The translations under genes and the position numbers were made by a program. Positions 53,968 through 61,112 of a stretch of DNA of 64,000 nt are shown one piece after another. The DNA comes from Massilia aquatica (GTDB taxonomy: Bacteria > Pseudomonadota > Gammaproteobacteria > Burkholderiales > Burkholderiaceae_D): NCBI RefSeq assembly GCF_011682045.1, contig NZ_VVIW01000002.1, positions 62,001 through 126,000 on the forward strand, in the 5' to 3' direction. Within the stretch, counting starts at the first letter, position 1. Each line of letters begins with the position of its first letter. The notes below the pieces were generated by a model. It was not told the DNA's origin and did no database searches. It worked only from the letters and a program-made list of their open reading frames with translations.

Positions 53968-54665
53968 AACGCGTTCTTGTACTGGGCGGCAGCGGCGCCC
54001 TCGGCTCGGCCCTGCTGCGCGAACTGAAACGCAGCGGCGCCGATGTGGCCTTTACCTACTGCCGCCGCGCGGAGCTTGCCGCCGCCCTCGGCGAGGAACT
54101 TGGCTTCCCGGCTTACGCCGCCGATTTCGAGCAGGCCGACGCGGTCGATTTGCTGTTCGATGCGCTCGCGCGCGACGAGCGCCTGCCGGACGTCGTGATT
54201 CACTGCGCCGGCGTGGCGCCGGTCGCCTTGCTCGGTGCGGTGACGGCGGCGTCGTGGGACGCCGTGCATGCGGTGCACGGACGCGCCGCGCTGCTGTGCG
54301 CGCAGCAGATGGCGCGGCGCGGCCTGCGCGGTGCGCTGGTGCTGGTCGCCGCCCTCGATGGTGTGCAGCCGGTACCCGCGCCCGCGCATTACGCAGCCAG
54401 TCAGGCCGCCATGTGGGGCCTGACCATGGCGCTGGCCAAGGAACTCGGCCCCAAGGGCATCCTGGTCAATCTGGCGGTGGTGGGCGTGCTCGATGGCGGC
54501 ATTGCGCAAGCGCTCGACCCGAAGCTGCGCGAATCCTACCGGCGCTATGCCGCGCTGGGCCGCACCGGCACCTGCCTTGAGGCCGCGCGCGGCCTGCGCT
54601 GGCTCGCGCTGGAGAATACCTACCTGAACGGCGCCCAGTTCCCGCTCACGGGCGGCTTGGGATGA
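53964..54665 (+). CDS. Degenerate SDR-family protein (catalytic residues missing)
   Basis: A 233-aa Rossmann protein with GGSGALGSALL at the N-terminus and an SDR outline, including HCAGVAP and LALENTYLNGAQFPLTGGLG at the end. The active-site pattern is changed: the Ser strand reads LVLVAALDG, and the Tyr-Lys motif reads HYAASQAA, so Tyr143 remains but Lys is Gln147 and Ser is Ala. It is probably not a normal dehydrogenase and may bind cofactor or partner with the active SDR upstream. It overlaps AT2 and the next gene by ATGA. Confidence 0.83.
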   Translation: MKRVLVLGGSGALGSALLRELKRSGADVAFTYCRRAELAAALGEELGFPAYAADFEQADAVDLLFDALARDERLPDVVIHCAGVAPVALLGAVTAASWDAVHAVHGRAALLCAQQMARRGLRGALVLVAALDGVQPVPAPAHYAASQAAMWGLTMALAKELGPKGILVNLAVVGVLDGGIAQALDPKLRESYRRYAALGRTGTCLEAARGLRWLALENTYLNGAQFPLTGGLG

Positions 54666-55198
54666 AGCGAGCCGGCGGTGTCTGTATGCTGCTGTTGCTG
54701 GCCGTCCTGGCGGTGCAGAAGACGCAGGACGGGCTGGCGCCCGAACTGCTGTGGATGTGCCACGTCACCAGCACCATGCTGGCACTGGGCCTGCTCGCCA
54801 ATGCCGCGCCGCTGATCGTCACCGGTTTCCTGTGCCAGGGTGCGATCGCCTTGCCGGCCTACGTGCTGCATGTGGCGGCCGGCGGCCATACCTCGGTCGC
54901 CTCGTTCCTGCTGCATGCATCGGCCCCGGTGCTGGGGGCGCTGGCATGGCGCGGCAAGCGCATTCCCGCCGCGATTCCGTGGGTCGCGCTGGCGCTCTAC
55001 CAGCTGCTTGTTGTGCTCAGCCAGGATTTCACGCCAGAGAGCATGAACGTCAACCTGGCGTTTCGCCCGTGGGACCCGCTGTCAGGCTTTCTTCCCTCTG
55101 GCTGGCCGGTACGGCTATTGAACCTGGCGCTGATGCTGGCGCAGTTGCAGGCGGCGCGCTGGCTCTGGAACCGCAGCGTGCCTGCCACCGCTAGCTGA
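54662..55198 (+). CDS. Small polytopic membrane protein
   Basis: A 178-aa protein with about five hydrophobic segments (7-19, 30-58, 64-74, 81-96 and 105-120), a less hydrophobic loop containing QDFTPESMNVNLAF, and a final segment near 150-165. No family is recognised. It overlaps the preceding gene by ATGA and ends the 15-gene operon. Its end overlaps the convergent flippase-like gene by eight bases. Confidence 0.72.
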   Translation: MKRAGGVCMLLLLAVLAVQKTQDGLAPELLWMCHVTSTMLALGLLANAAPLIVTGFLCQGAIALPAYVLHVAAGGHTSVASFLLHASAPVLGALAWRGKRIPAAIPWVALALYQLLVVLSQDFTPESMNVNLAFRPWDPLSGFLPSGWPVRLLNLALMLAQLQAARWLWNRSVPATAS

Positions 55199-56195
55199 AC
55201 ACCTTGGGCAGCTTCCACGCGCCCGCCAGGCGGAACTCGCGCGCCAGCACCACTGCGCCGGGAACGGCCACCAGATACCAGCACAAGACGCGCAAGGTCA
55301 CCGCCACGGCCATGCCCTGCGGCGTGAGCGCGGGGTCGAGCATGTAGCTGGTCGCCACCTCGGCCACGCCGATCGCGCCCGGCACCGGCGCCAGGTAGGC
55401 AATCATCAGGCTGGTCGAGAAGATGGTCAGCGCTTGCAGCCAGGTCAGCGCAAAGCCGAAGTGGGTGGCGAGCAGCCAGCCGATCGCCACGTAGGTCAGC
55501 AAAAAAACCACCGACGCCAGATGGCACACCAGATGCTGCACGTCGGTCGACTTGCCGATGGCGGATATGGCATGCGCGCTCTGGCCGACGCCGAGCAGGG
55601 TCTTTTGCCACAAGCCGCCATTTTTCATTGCGCCGGCGCGCCGTTCGGTCCAGCGCATCACCGGTCCCGGAAAAAACGCCATCAGCGCGAGCAGCAGCGC
55701 AATGCCCAGCAACGGCGCGGTGAGCAGCGGCAAGCCGGCCTGCAACGGTGCCGGCAGGGGAACGGCGTGGCCGAAGGTGAGGGTGACGCACGAGACCAGG
55801 CAAATCCACAAGGTCATGTAGATGCTCTTGCTGACCGACGCCGCCAGCGCATGCGGCATCGGCACGCCCTGGCGCCCGAGCACGAACATCATGGCGGGGG
55901 TGTGCAGTTCGGCGCTGGGCGTGATGCTGGTGACGAAGTAGCTCACGCAGGTCAGGCGCAGGCCCTGCGCAAAGCGCAGCGGGTGGCCGAGCACCGCGAG
56001 CATGCTGCGCAGGCGGATCCAGTCCAGCATGTAGAACAGGCAGGTCAGGACGGCAAGGCCGAGCCACAGGGGCAGTGGAATGGTGCCGATCAGGGCCACC
56101 ACGCCACCCAGGCTGGCGCCGCTGGCATGCGAGAAAAAGCGCGCGGTCAGGTAGACGGTCAGCGCGAACAAGACGGCGAACAGGATTTTTTTCAA
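55191..56195 (-). CDS. Flippase-like membrane protein (LPG synthase TM family)
   Basis: A 334-aa protein with about eight membrane segments. The region SITPSAELHTPAMMFVLGR and the later YLAPVPGAIGVAEVATSYML match the UPF0104/LPG_synthase_TM pattern, whose members are linked to lipid or polyprenol transport. The start is a TTG that overlaps the phospholipase C-like stop as TTGA. It is the last gene of the right-hand operon and implies that the product or its precursor is membrane-bound. Confidence 0.83.
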   Translation of the reverse strand: MKKILFAVLFALTVYLTARFFSHASGASLGGVVALIGTIPLPLWLGLAVLTCLFYMLDWIRLRSMLAVLGHPLRFAQGLRLTCVSYFVTSITPSAELHTPAMMFVLGRQGVPMPHALAASVSKSIYMTLWICLVSCVTLTFGHAVPLPAPLQAGLPLLTAPLLGIALLLALMAFFPGPVMRWTERRAGAMKNGGLWQKTLLGVGQSAHAISAIGKSTDVQHLVCHLASVVFLLTYVAIGWLLATHFGFALTWLQALTIFSTSLMIAYLAPVPGAIGVAEVATSYMLDPALTPQGMAVAVTLRVLCWYLVAVPGAVVLAREFRLAGAWKLPKVFS

Positions 56196-56857
56196 GAGGG
56201 TCGGGTCGCTTCGATGAAGGTCAGGTAGACCGCCGCCAGGTGGCCGGCGGCGGTGGGGATGATCTGTTCGGCCTGGGCGGCGAATTCGGCGCGCGTGAGC
56301 GAGCGGCGCAGGCCCAGTCGCTTGAGCAGGCGCCCCCAGTGGTGGTTGGTGCGGTCGGGCGCGAAGCGCTGCGTGAAGGCGGCCAGGCCGGCGGCGGCAT
56401 CGTGCGCGCTGGCATACTGGCGCGGCACGTCGAAGGGCAGTGCCGCCAGTTGCGCGCCATTGGCTTCGACGTACCATTCGTAGCCGTCGGTCAGGTGCGC
56501 CACGCGGCTGGCGTGGACCGGGCATGCCATGTCGATGACGAGGTGCGATGCCATCCCCAGTTGCACGAAGGCGCGCGCATGCTGGCCGGCGCGCCATGCC
56601 GTCACTGCGCTGTCGACATAGTCCTGCGTCCTGGCCGGTGCGCTGGCCGTCAGGAAGGGAATGAAGCCGCCGGCGAGATGGCGGCCGGCGAAGTGGCTGA
56701 GCGACCAGTGCTCCCAGATTTTGCCGCGGCGCGGCAGGTACGTTACGTCTTCGCGGATCGCGCCCAGCACCAGCGCATCGTGGAAGCGGTTGAACCACGC
56801 GTCGTCGAGTTTACCCACGGCCAGGCCGATCACCAGCTGCAAACCGTTGTATCTCAC
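56192..56857 (-). CDS. Zinc-dependent phospholipase C-like protein
   Basis: A 221-aa mostly helical protein. The metal-binding pattern of zinc phospholipase C/S1-P1 nucleases is visible: HDALVLGAIREDV near 26-38, HWSLSHF near 50-56, and ASHLVIDMACPVHASRV near 103-119 (His, Asp, His). There is no evident signal peptide, unlike secreted phospholipases. The start is GTG, overlapping the 54-aa gene's stop as GTGA, and its stop overlaps the flippase-like start. A role in releasing or trimming a lipid product is plausible. Confidence 0.78.
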   Translation of the reverse strand: MRYNGLQLVIGLAVGKLDDAWFNRFHDALVLGAIREDVTYLPRRGKIWEHWSLSHFAGRHLAGGFIPFLTASAPARTQDYVDSAVTAWRAGQHARAFVQLGMASHLVIDMACPVHASRVAHLTDGYEWYVEANGAQLAALPFDVPRQYASAHDAAAGLAAFTQRFAPDRTNHHWGRLLKRLGLRRSLTRAEFAAQAEQIIPTAAGHLAAVYLTFIEATRPS

Positions 56858-57018
56858 TGTTCGACCGGCGTCTGGTAGCGCGCCAGCAGGGCAAGCAGCT
56901 CACCGTAGTGGCGCCGGCCGCCATGGTCCTGGCAGAACTGCGCGATATGGGCGAGGAACAGGGGAATGGCTTCCTCGGGCAGGTCGAGCGCGCGCAGGAT
57001 GTCGTGCCGGTCGTTCAT
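56854..57018 (-). CDS. 54-aa small protein between a radical SAM and a phospholipase-like gene
   Basis: This small gene has a start overlapping the radical SAM stop as ATGA and a stop overlapping the next start as GTGA, which makes it very likely translated. The product starts MNDRHDILRALDLP and is acidic to neutral and helical, with ALDLPEEAIPLFLAHIAQF as an amphipathic segment. It has a single Cys and no leader or core-peptide look, so a RiPP precursor is less likely than a small partner protein. Family unknown. Confidence 0.72.
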   Translation of the reverse strand: MNDRHDILRALDLPEEAIPLFLAHIAQFCQDHGGRRHYGELLALLARYQTPVEQ

Positions 57019-58466
57019 GCGACCGTCAGCCTGCCGCTGCCCAGGGTGGCCACCGGTGCACCCGGCGCCACCGAAAAGCGGGTGTCGCGGTCGCGGTACA
57101 GGATGTTGTAGGCGCAGGAAGGCACATTGCGCCCGTCCGGCTCGCGAATGCCCACGCAGCACTGGCGTATACGGTCGGTATCGAAGGTTTCTTCATCCAT
57201 GTGCGAGTGCACGTAGATCGCTTTGGAACTCTGCTCGCCGATGCGCATGCGCTGCTCGGTCGAGAGGCCCGGTGCGAACATGCGCGCCAGCAGGCCTTTA
57301 AGGGTGGCCAGGATCATGTCGCTGTCGGGGCTTTCCATCTCACCGGCCCACAGGCGCGTGATCACGTCCTGCAGGCGCAGTTCCACCTGCGGCGTCGGTT
57401 CCAGGTACAAGGTGCCGGTCAGCAGGGCGCGCAGGTCGGCGCGTTCCATGAAGCGGGTGAACGGGAGCCAGCGGCCGTCGTCCAGGCGCAGCATGTAGGT
57501 GATCAGGTAGCACATCGGATGGCTCGACGGCGACGGCACGAAGTCGCTGATGCGCAGCGCGCCCCCGGTCTGCTGTTCCAGGTCGGCCAGCACGTCGTAG
57601 GTGGTGTAGCGCCCGCGCCGGTCGAAGCGCGAGCCGCCCTGGCCGGTGAAGGTCATCGTGTGCAGTTCGACGCTGCGGATGAAGTCCTTTTCCAGCGCCA
57701 GTCTGACAAAGGCGCCCACTTCATGGTCGTTGCTGCCGCGCGCCAGCACCGGCAGCAGGGTGGTGTCGACCTTGTGCTTTTCGAGCAGGGCCAGCACCCG
57801 CATCTTCGCCTGGTAGAAATTCCCGCCCAACATGTCGATATTCGTTCCCGGCGTGAACGAGTCAAACGACAGCACGATGCGCGCGTCCAGCGCGGCCAAC
57901 CGTTCGAGCAGCCATTCATCCTTGAGAAAACGCAGGCCGTGGGTGGAGATGGTGATGCGGTTGATGCCTTCGGCGTGGCACAGTTCCACCAGCCGCTCGA
58001 AGTCGGGGTGCTGGGTCGGTTCGCCGCCGGTCAGGTTGATCATGCGGTTGCTCGGGTCGGCCCGCCGCATGTGCCCGAGGATGGCGCGCAGCTGGTCCTG
58101 CGACATGTGGAACGCGCCTTCGTTGCGGTTGTGCGTGTAGCAGATCGGGCAATCGAGGTTGCAGGCCGAGGTAATCGGCACGATCGGCAGCAGGACCTGC
58201 TGTTCGTGGCTGGTGCATGGGCCGCAGTCGAACGGGCAGCCCTGGCTGGCCGGCGCGGCGCCGGAAGGCGGCGTGAGAATCGGCGCCTCATTCATCGTGG
58301 CGTCGTACCAGGCGGCGTTGGACGAGACGATGACTTCTTCGGAGCCGTGCTGCGGGCAGCGCTTGCGCATGACCACGCGGCCCTCGCTGCGCCAGATGGC
58401 GGCGTCCACGCTGCGTTTGCAGGTCGAACACAGGCTTGTCGTTGCACGTACCAGTTCGTCGCTCAT
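57015..58466 (-). CDS. Radical SAM enzyme, Tes/MJ0619-like
   Basis: A 483-aa protein built like the one at 39582-41405 but with one ribbon module: CSTC (13-16) with CPQH (37-40), then CPFDCGPC (77-84), the radical SAM cluster CNLDCPIC (Cys102, Cys106, Cys109), NLTGGEPTQHP, and a C-terminal RQCCVGIREPDGRNVPSCAY. The shared C-terminal CC...DGR..P.C pattern makes the two paralogues. It heads the right-hand operon with the 54-aa protein, the phospholipase C-like and the flippase-like genes. The substrate is likely a lipid or acyl chain by family analogy. Confidence 0.87.
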   Translation of the reverse strand: MSDELVRATTSLCSTCKRSVDAAIWRSEGRVVMRKRCPQHGSEEVIVSSNAAWYDATMNEAPILTPPSGAAPASQGCPFDCGPCTSHEQQVLLPIVPITSACNLDCPICYTHNRNEGAFHMSQDQLRAILGHMRRADPSNRMINLTGGEPTQHPDFERLVELCHAEGINRITISTHGLRFLKDEWLLERLAALDARIVLSFDSFTPGTNIDMLGGNFYQAKMRVLALLEKHKVDTTLLPVLARGSNDHEVGAFVRLALEKDFIRSVELHTMTFTGQGGSRFDRRGRYTTYDVLADLEQQTGGALRISDFVPSPSSHPMCYLITYMLRLDDGRWLPFTRFMERADLRALLTGTLYLEPTPQVELRLQDVITRLWAGEMESPDSDMILATLKGLLARMFAPGLSTEQRMRIGEQSSKAIYVHSHMDEETFDTDRIRQCCVGIREPDGRNVPSCAYNILYRDRDTRFSVAPGAPVATLGSGRLTVA

Positions 58467-58571
58467 TGAGATCCACTTGGCAAATGCCGGACCAATCCGG
58501 CGGTGTGCTGTGATTGTAATGGCAACGCTCTCAATCGCAAAGCGGCGATCGCGGAAGGTTTATTCCTTTGC

Positions 58572-58925
58572 TTACTCCTTGACCGCCTTCTTGCGCGCCA
58601 GTGCGCGGCTTTCTTGCTTGAGCTCTTGCGATACCGGACATACCGCCTGCATGAACGAGGCGAGTGTATTTGCCAGGTTGTCGCCCTGCAGGCGGTAGAA
58701 CACGAACTGCCCGCGCTTGTCGCTGGCGATCAGGCCTGCCGATTCGAGAATGCGCAGGTGCTTCGACAGCGATGGCTTGGTCATCTCGAAGCGCGTCGCG
58801 ATGTCGCCCGCCGACAGCTCCGTTTCGGACAGGTAGGCCAGGATTTTGCGGCGCGGCGCCGATGCCAGGGCGGCGAAGATTTGATCCATGATGTACGGTG
58901 CGCCTGCTGGACGGTAAAGCGCCAT
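58572..58925 (-). CDS. ArsR-family transcriptional regulator
   Basis: A 117-aa winged-helix repressor. The region QIFAALASAPRRKILAYL (in parts), ELSAGDIATRFEMTKPSLSKHLRILE and RGQFVFYRLQ is the ArsR core. No Cys metal-site pair is apparent in the recognition helix, so the effector is probably not arsenite. The start could also be the Met at 58889. A palindrome at 58954-58969 lies upstream, between this gene and the divergent DCC-family gene, and is its likely own operator. Confidence 0.87.
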   Translation of the reverse strand: MALYRPAGAPYIMDQIFAALASAPRRKILAYLSETELSAGDIATRFEMTKPSLSKHLRILESAGLIASDKRGQFVFYRLQGDNLANTLASFMQAVCPVSQELKQESRALARKKAVKE

Positions 58926-58953
58926 GATACACCATGCTTTCCTAATTAGATAA

Positions 58954-58969
58954 TTAGCTAGTTAGCTAA
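58954..58969. promoter_or_regulatory. Palindromic operator candidate of the ArsR regulator
   Basis: TTAGCTA-GT-TAGCTAA is a perfect inverted repeat around two bases. It is the most symmetrical part of an AT-rich stretch (58942-58970) in otherwise GC-rich DNA, between the divergent ArsR and DCC-family genes. Confidence 0.65.
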
Positions 58970-59019
58970 ATGTAGTGCATAATAGCCGCATCGACCCACT
59001 TTGCGATTGCGAGATCACC

Positions 59020-59397
59020 ATGCAAACTCCCGAGCCAGCGGCCCCCGAGGCTATCGTCTATTACAACAGCGCCTGCCCGGTGTGCGACGCCGGCGTGCGT
59101 GGCCAGCGCGAACGCATGCAGGGCTGCGCCATCGAGTGGCGCGATGTGAATGCGGAACCGGAACTGGCGGCGCAACTGGGCATCGATCTCGAAGCGCTGC
59201 GCGAGCGCCTGCATGTGCGCGACGCCAGCGGACGCATGCTGGTCGGCGACCAGGCCTTTGCCGCACTGTGGGCACGCACGCCGGGACAGCGTTGGCTGGC
59301 GCGCCTGGTGCGTTCGCTGCACTGGCTGGCGGGACCGCTGTACAAGGTTGTGGCGCGCCTGCTGTACCGCTGGAACCGCTGGCGCGGCAACTGGTAA
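59020..59397 (+). CDS. DCC-family thiol-disulfide oxidoreductase-like protein (DUF393)
   Basis: A 125-aa protein with YYNSACPVCDAGVRG near the N-terminus (Cys19, Cys22), the DCC motif region that gives the family its name, followed by IEWRDVNAEPE and a C-terminal amphipathic stretch. The start at 59020 puts the motif where it usually lies; an upstream in-frame start adds unrelated residues. It is divergent from the ArsR gene and 34 bases before ubiG. Confidence 0.85.
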   Translation: MQTPEPAAPEAIVYYNSACPVCDAGVRGQRERMQGCAIEWRDVNAEPELAAQLGIDLEALRERLHVRDASGRMLVGDQAFAALWARTPGQRWLARLVRSLHWLAGPLYKVVARLLYRWNRWRGNW

Positions 59398-59431
59398 TGC
59401 CCCTTTCTAAAATACTTCACGGACCACGACC

Positions 59432-60154
59432 ATGCACACACCAACTTCCGAGCGTCACCCGAATGCCGACCCGGCCGAACTGGCCCGTTTTAACAGTCTC
59501 GCCGCGCGCTGGTGGGACGAGCAGTCCGAGTTCAAGCCGCTCCACCGCATCAACCCGCACCGGCTGGACTGGATCGCTTCGCTGTGCTCACTGGCGGGCA
59601 GGCAGGTGCTCGATGTGGGCTGCGGCGGCGGCATCCTGGCCGAATCGATGGCGCGCCGCGGCGCCAGCGTCACCGGCATCGACCTGGCCGACAAGCCCTT
59701 GCAGATCGCGCGCTGGCATGCGCAGGACCAGGAGGTCGATGTGAACTACGCCTACAGCAGCGCCGAAGCTTGGGCGGACGGACACGCGGCGCAGTACGAC
59801 GTGGTCACTTGCATGGAGATGCTGGAGCACGTGCCGCAGCCGGCGGCGGTGGTCGACGCCTGCGCCGCCATGGTCAAGCCGGGCGGCTGGGTGTTCTTTT
59901 CGACGATCAACCGCAACGCGCTCAGTTATTTGATGGCGATCGTCGGGGTGGAGTATGTGCTGCGCATCCTGCCGGTCGGTACGCATCAATACAGCCGCCT
60001 GATCAAACCGGCGGAACTGGCCGGCATGGCGCGCGAGGCTGGCCTGGTGCTGGCCGATCAGCGCGGCCTCGGCTACAACCCGCTGACGCAGCGCTTTCGC
60101 CTGCACCGCTTCATGGGCGTGGGTTATCTGCTTGCCATGCAAAAGGCCGCATAA
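59432..60154 (+). CDS. ubiG: Ubiquinone biosynthesis O-methyltransferase UbiG
   Basis: A 240-aa class I SAM methyltransferase that performs both O-methylations of ubiquinone synthesis. ARFNSLAARWWDEQSEFKPLH (in parts) is the UbiG N-terminus, VLDVGCGGGILAESMA the SAM site (about 58-73), and CMEMLEHVPQP and FFSTINRN follow. The helical HQYSRLIKPAEL insertion that binds membranes is present. Confidence 0.95.
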   Translation: MHTPTSERHPNADPAELARFNSLAARWWDEQSEFKPLHRINPHRLDWIASLCSLAGRQVLDVGCGGGILAESMARRGASVTGIDLADKPLQIARWHAQDQEVDVNYAYSSAEAWADGHAAQYDVVTCMEMLEHVPQPAAVVDACAAMVKPGGWVFFSTINRNALSYLMAIVGVEYVLRILPVGTHQYSRLIKPAELAGMAREAGLVLADQRGLGYNPLTQRFRLHRFMGVGYLLAMQKAA

Positions 60155-60158
60155 GTTT

Positions 60159-60791
60159 TCATTGCGCCAGAAGCGGGTGTACCTTCAGTGCCGTTAAAAA
60201 GTCCAGGTTCCTGTTGCGTGCTATCCGTTTGTTGCGGGCGTACGGCGCCAGGGCGGCGTCGACATCCTGGCAGCCGTTCTGGATCAGGCAAATGGCGATG
60301 ATTGGCAGCGGATACGCGTAATGATCGGGATAAGCGACGACGTCGTCGATCAAGCCCTCGCTGGCCGCGATCAGGCGCTCCATCTTCGGAATATGCCATT
60401 TGCTCAGGCGCTCGATGATCTCGCCACAGGTCCGGTCGATATCCATGCCGTCGTGTACCCGCACCACGCCGCCGATATCCGGACTGAATTCCTTGCGATC
60501 TTCCGACAACGAATTAAAGCTCATGGTGGCGGGAATGAGCAGATTGCTCTCGTACGGCAGCACCAGGCCGGCCAGCACGTCGTGCACGACGCCGCCGGTG
60601 ACCTCGCACGCCACATACACGCCGCCGGCGTTGCGCAGATAGTCGAACGTCAGACCGCCCAGATGCTGTTTCGTGGCCTTGTCCAGCACCTTGATACCGT
60701 TCTTGAGTGGCTTGAGCAGCACGATGTCGGAACGCGGTTCGCCGAGCCGCGCGGCCAGTGCAGCCTTGAATTGCAGTTTGGTGGTATTCAA
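60159..60791 (-). CDS. Hypothetical protein, 210 aa
   Basis: I do not recognise this family. The reading frame starts with a TTG with AAGGGA upstream; no ATG is available near it. The protein is soluble and mixed alpha/beta, with NGIKVLDKATKQHLGGLTFDYL near the N-terminus and IPKMERLIAASEGLIDDVVA later. It is convergent with ubiG, four bases apart. Confidence 0.62.
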   Translation of the reverse strand: MNTTKLQFKAALAARLGEPRSDIVLLKPLKNGIKVLDKATKQHLGGLTFDYLRNAGGVYVACEVTGGVVHDVLAGLVLPYESNLLIPATMSFNSLSEDRKEFSPDIGGVVRVHDGMDIDRTCGEIIERLSKWHIPKMERLIAASEGLIDDVVAYPDHYAYPLPIIAICLIQNGCQDVDAALAPYARNKRIARNRNLDFLTALKVHPLLAQ

Positions 60792-60904
60792 TGAAGTGTG
60801 ATCCCTTGCAGTAAATAGAGTCCATCGTCATGCTGCCGCACGCGTGCCAGTAGTATGGCGTAAGCGGCCGGTATATACATCGGCGCTGTTTGCCCGCATA
60901 CCCG

Positions 60905-61102
60905 ATGGGCACGAGGCGCATGCGCGGGCGAGTGCAGATGGTATTCACCGGCGCATTTTATGGCTTGCTGATGTCGGCCGCAAGCTGGTGGCCGGACAAT
61001 GTTGCGGCCATGCTGGGCATCAGTGGCCTTGTTCTGACGGCGGCGGGGGCGTGGCTGGTGCGCGTGCCGCAGCGGGCGCTGGCCGGGACCGGCCGCCCGT
61101 GA
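60905..61102 (+). CDS. Possible small membrane protein, 65 aa
   Basis: A short reading frame with a basic N-terminus (RRMRGRVQ) and two hydrophobic segments (VFTGAFYGLLMSAASWW and MLGISGLVLTAAGAWLV). No ribosome site is clear and a TTG start 15 bases upstream is possible. It sits in the gap between a minus-strand gene and the first of the tandem paralogues. Support is only the membrane-like composition. Confidence 0.35.
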   Translation: MGTRRMRGRVQMVFTGAFYGLLMSAASWWPDNVAAMLGISGLVLTAAGAWLVRVPQRALAGTGRP

Positions 61103-61112
61103 CAAGCGCGCA

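Noticed and set aside
56854-57018. RiPP precursor peptide
   Set aside because: Position after a radical SAM gene is suggestive, but the sequence lacks a leader-core boundary, Gly-Gly site or repetitive modifiable residues.
36752-58466. Aryl polyene cluster
   Set aside because: KS/CLF pairs, ACP, KR and DH fit, but the ammonia-lyase, AMP-ligase, glycosyl/acyltransferase, LolA-like and exporter genes that mark these clusters are absent, and radical SAM and aminotransferase genes are not typical.
36752-58466. Ladderane lipid cluster as in anammox bacteria
   Set aside because: Radical SAM plus FabF/FabZ/ACP genes are reminiscent, but no phytoene desaturase-like genes are present and the radical SAM types differ.
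58531-58935. Alternative minus-strand frame overlapping the ArsR gene, starting a few bases upstream
   Set aside because: Its translation has no domain, whereas the other frame is a complete ArsR protein.
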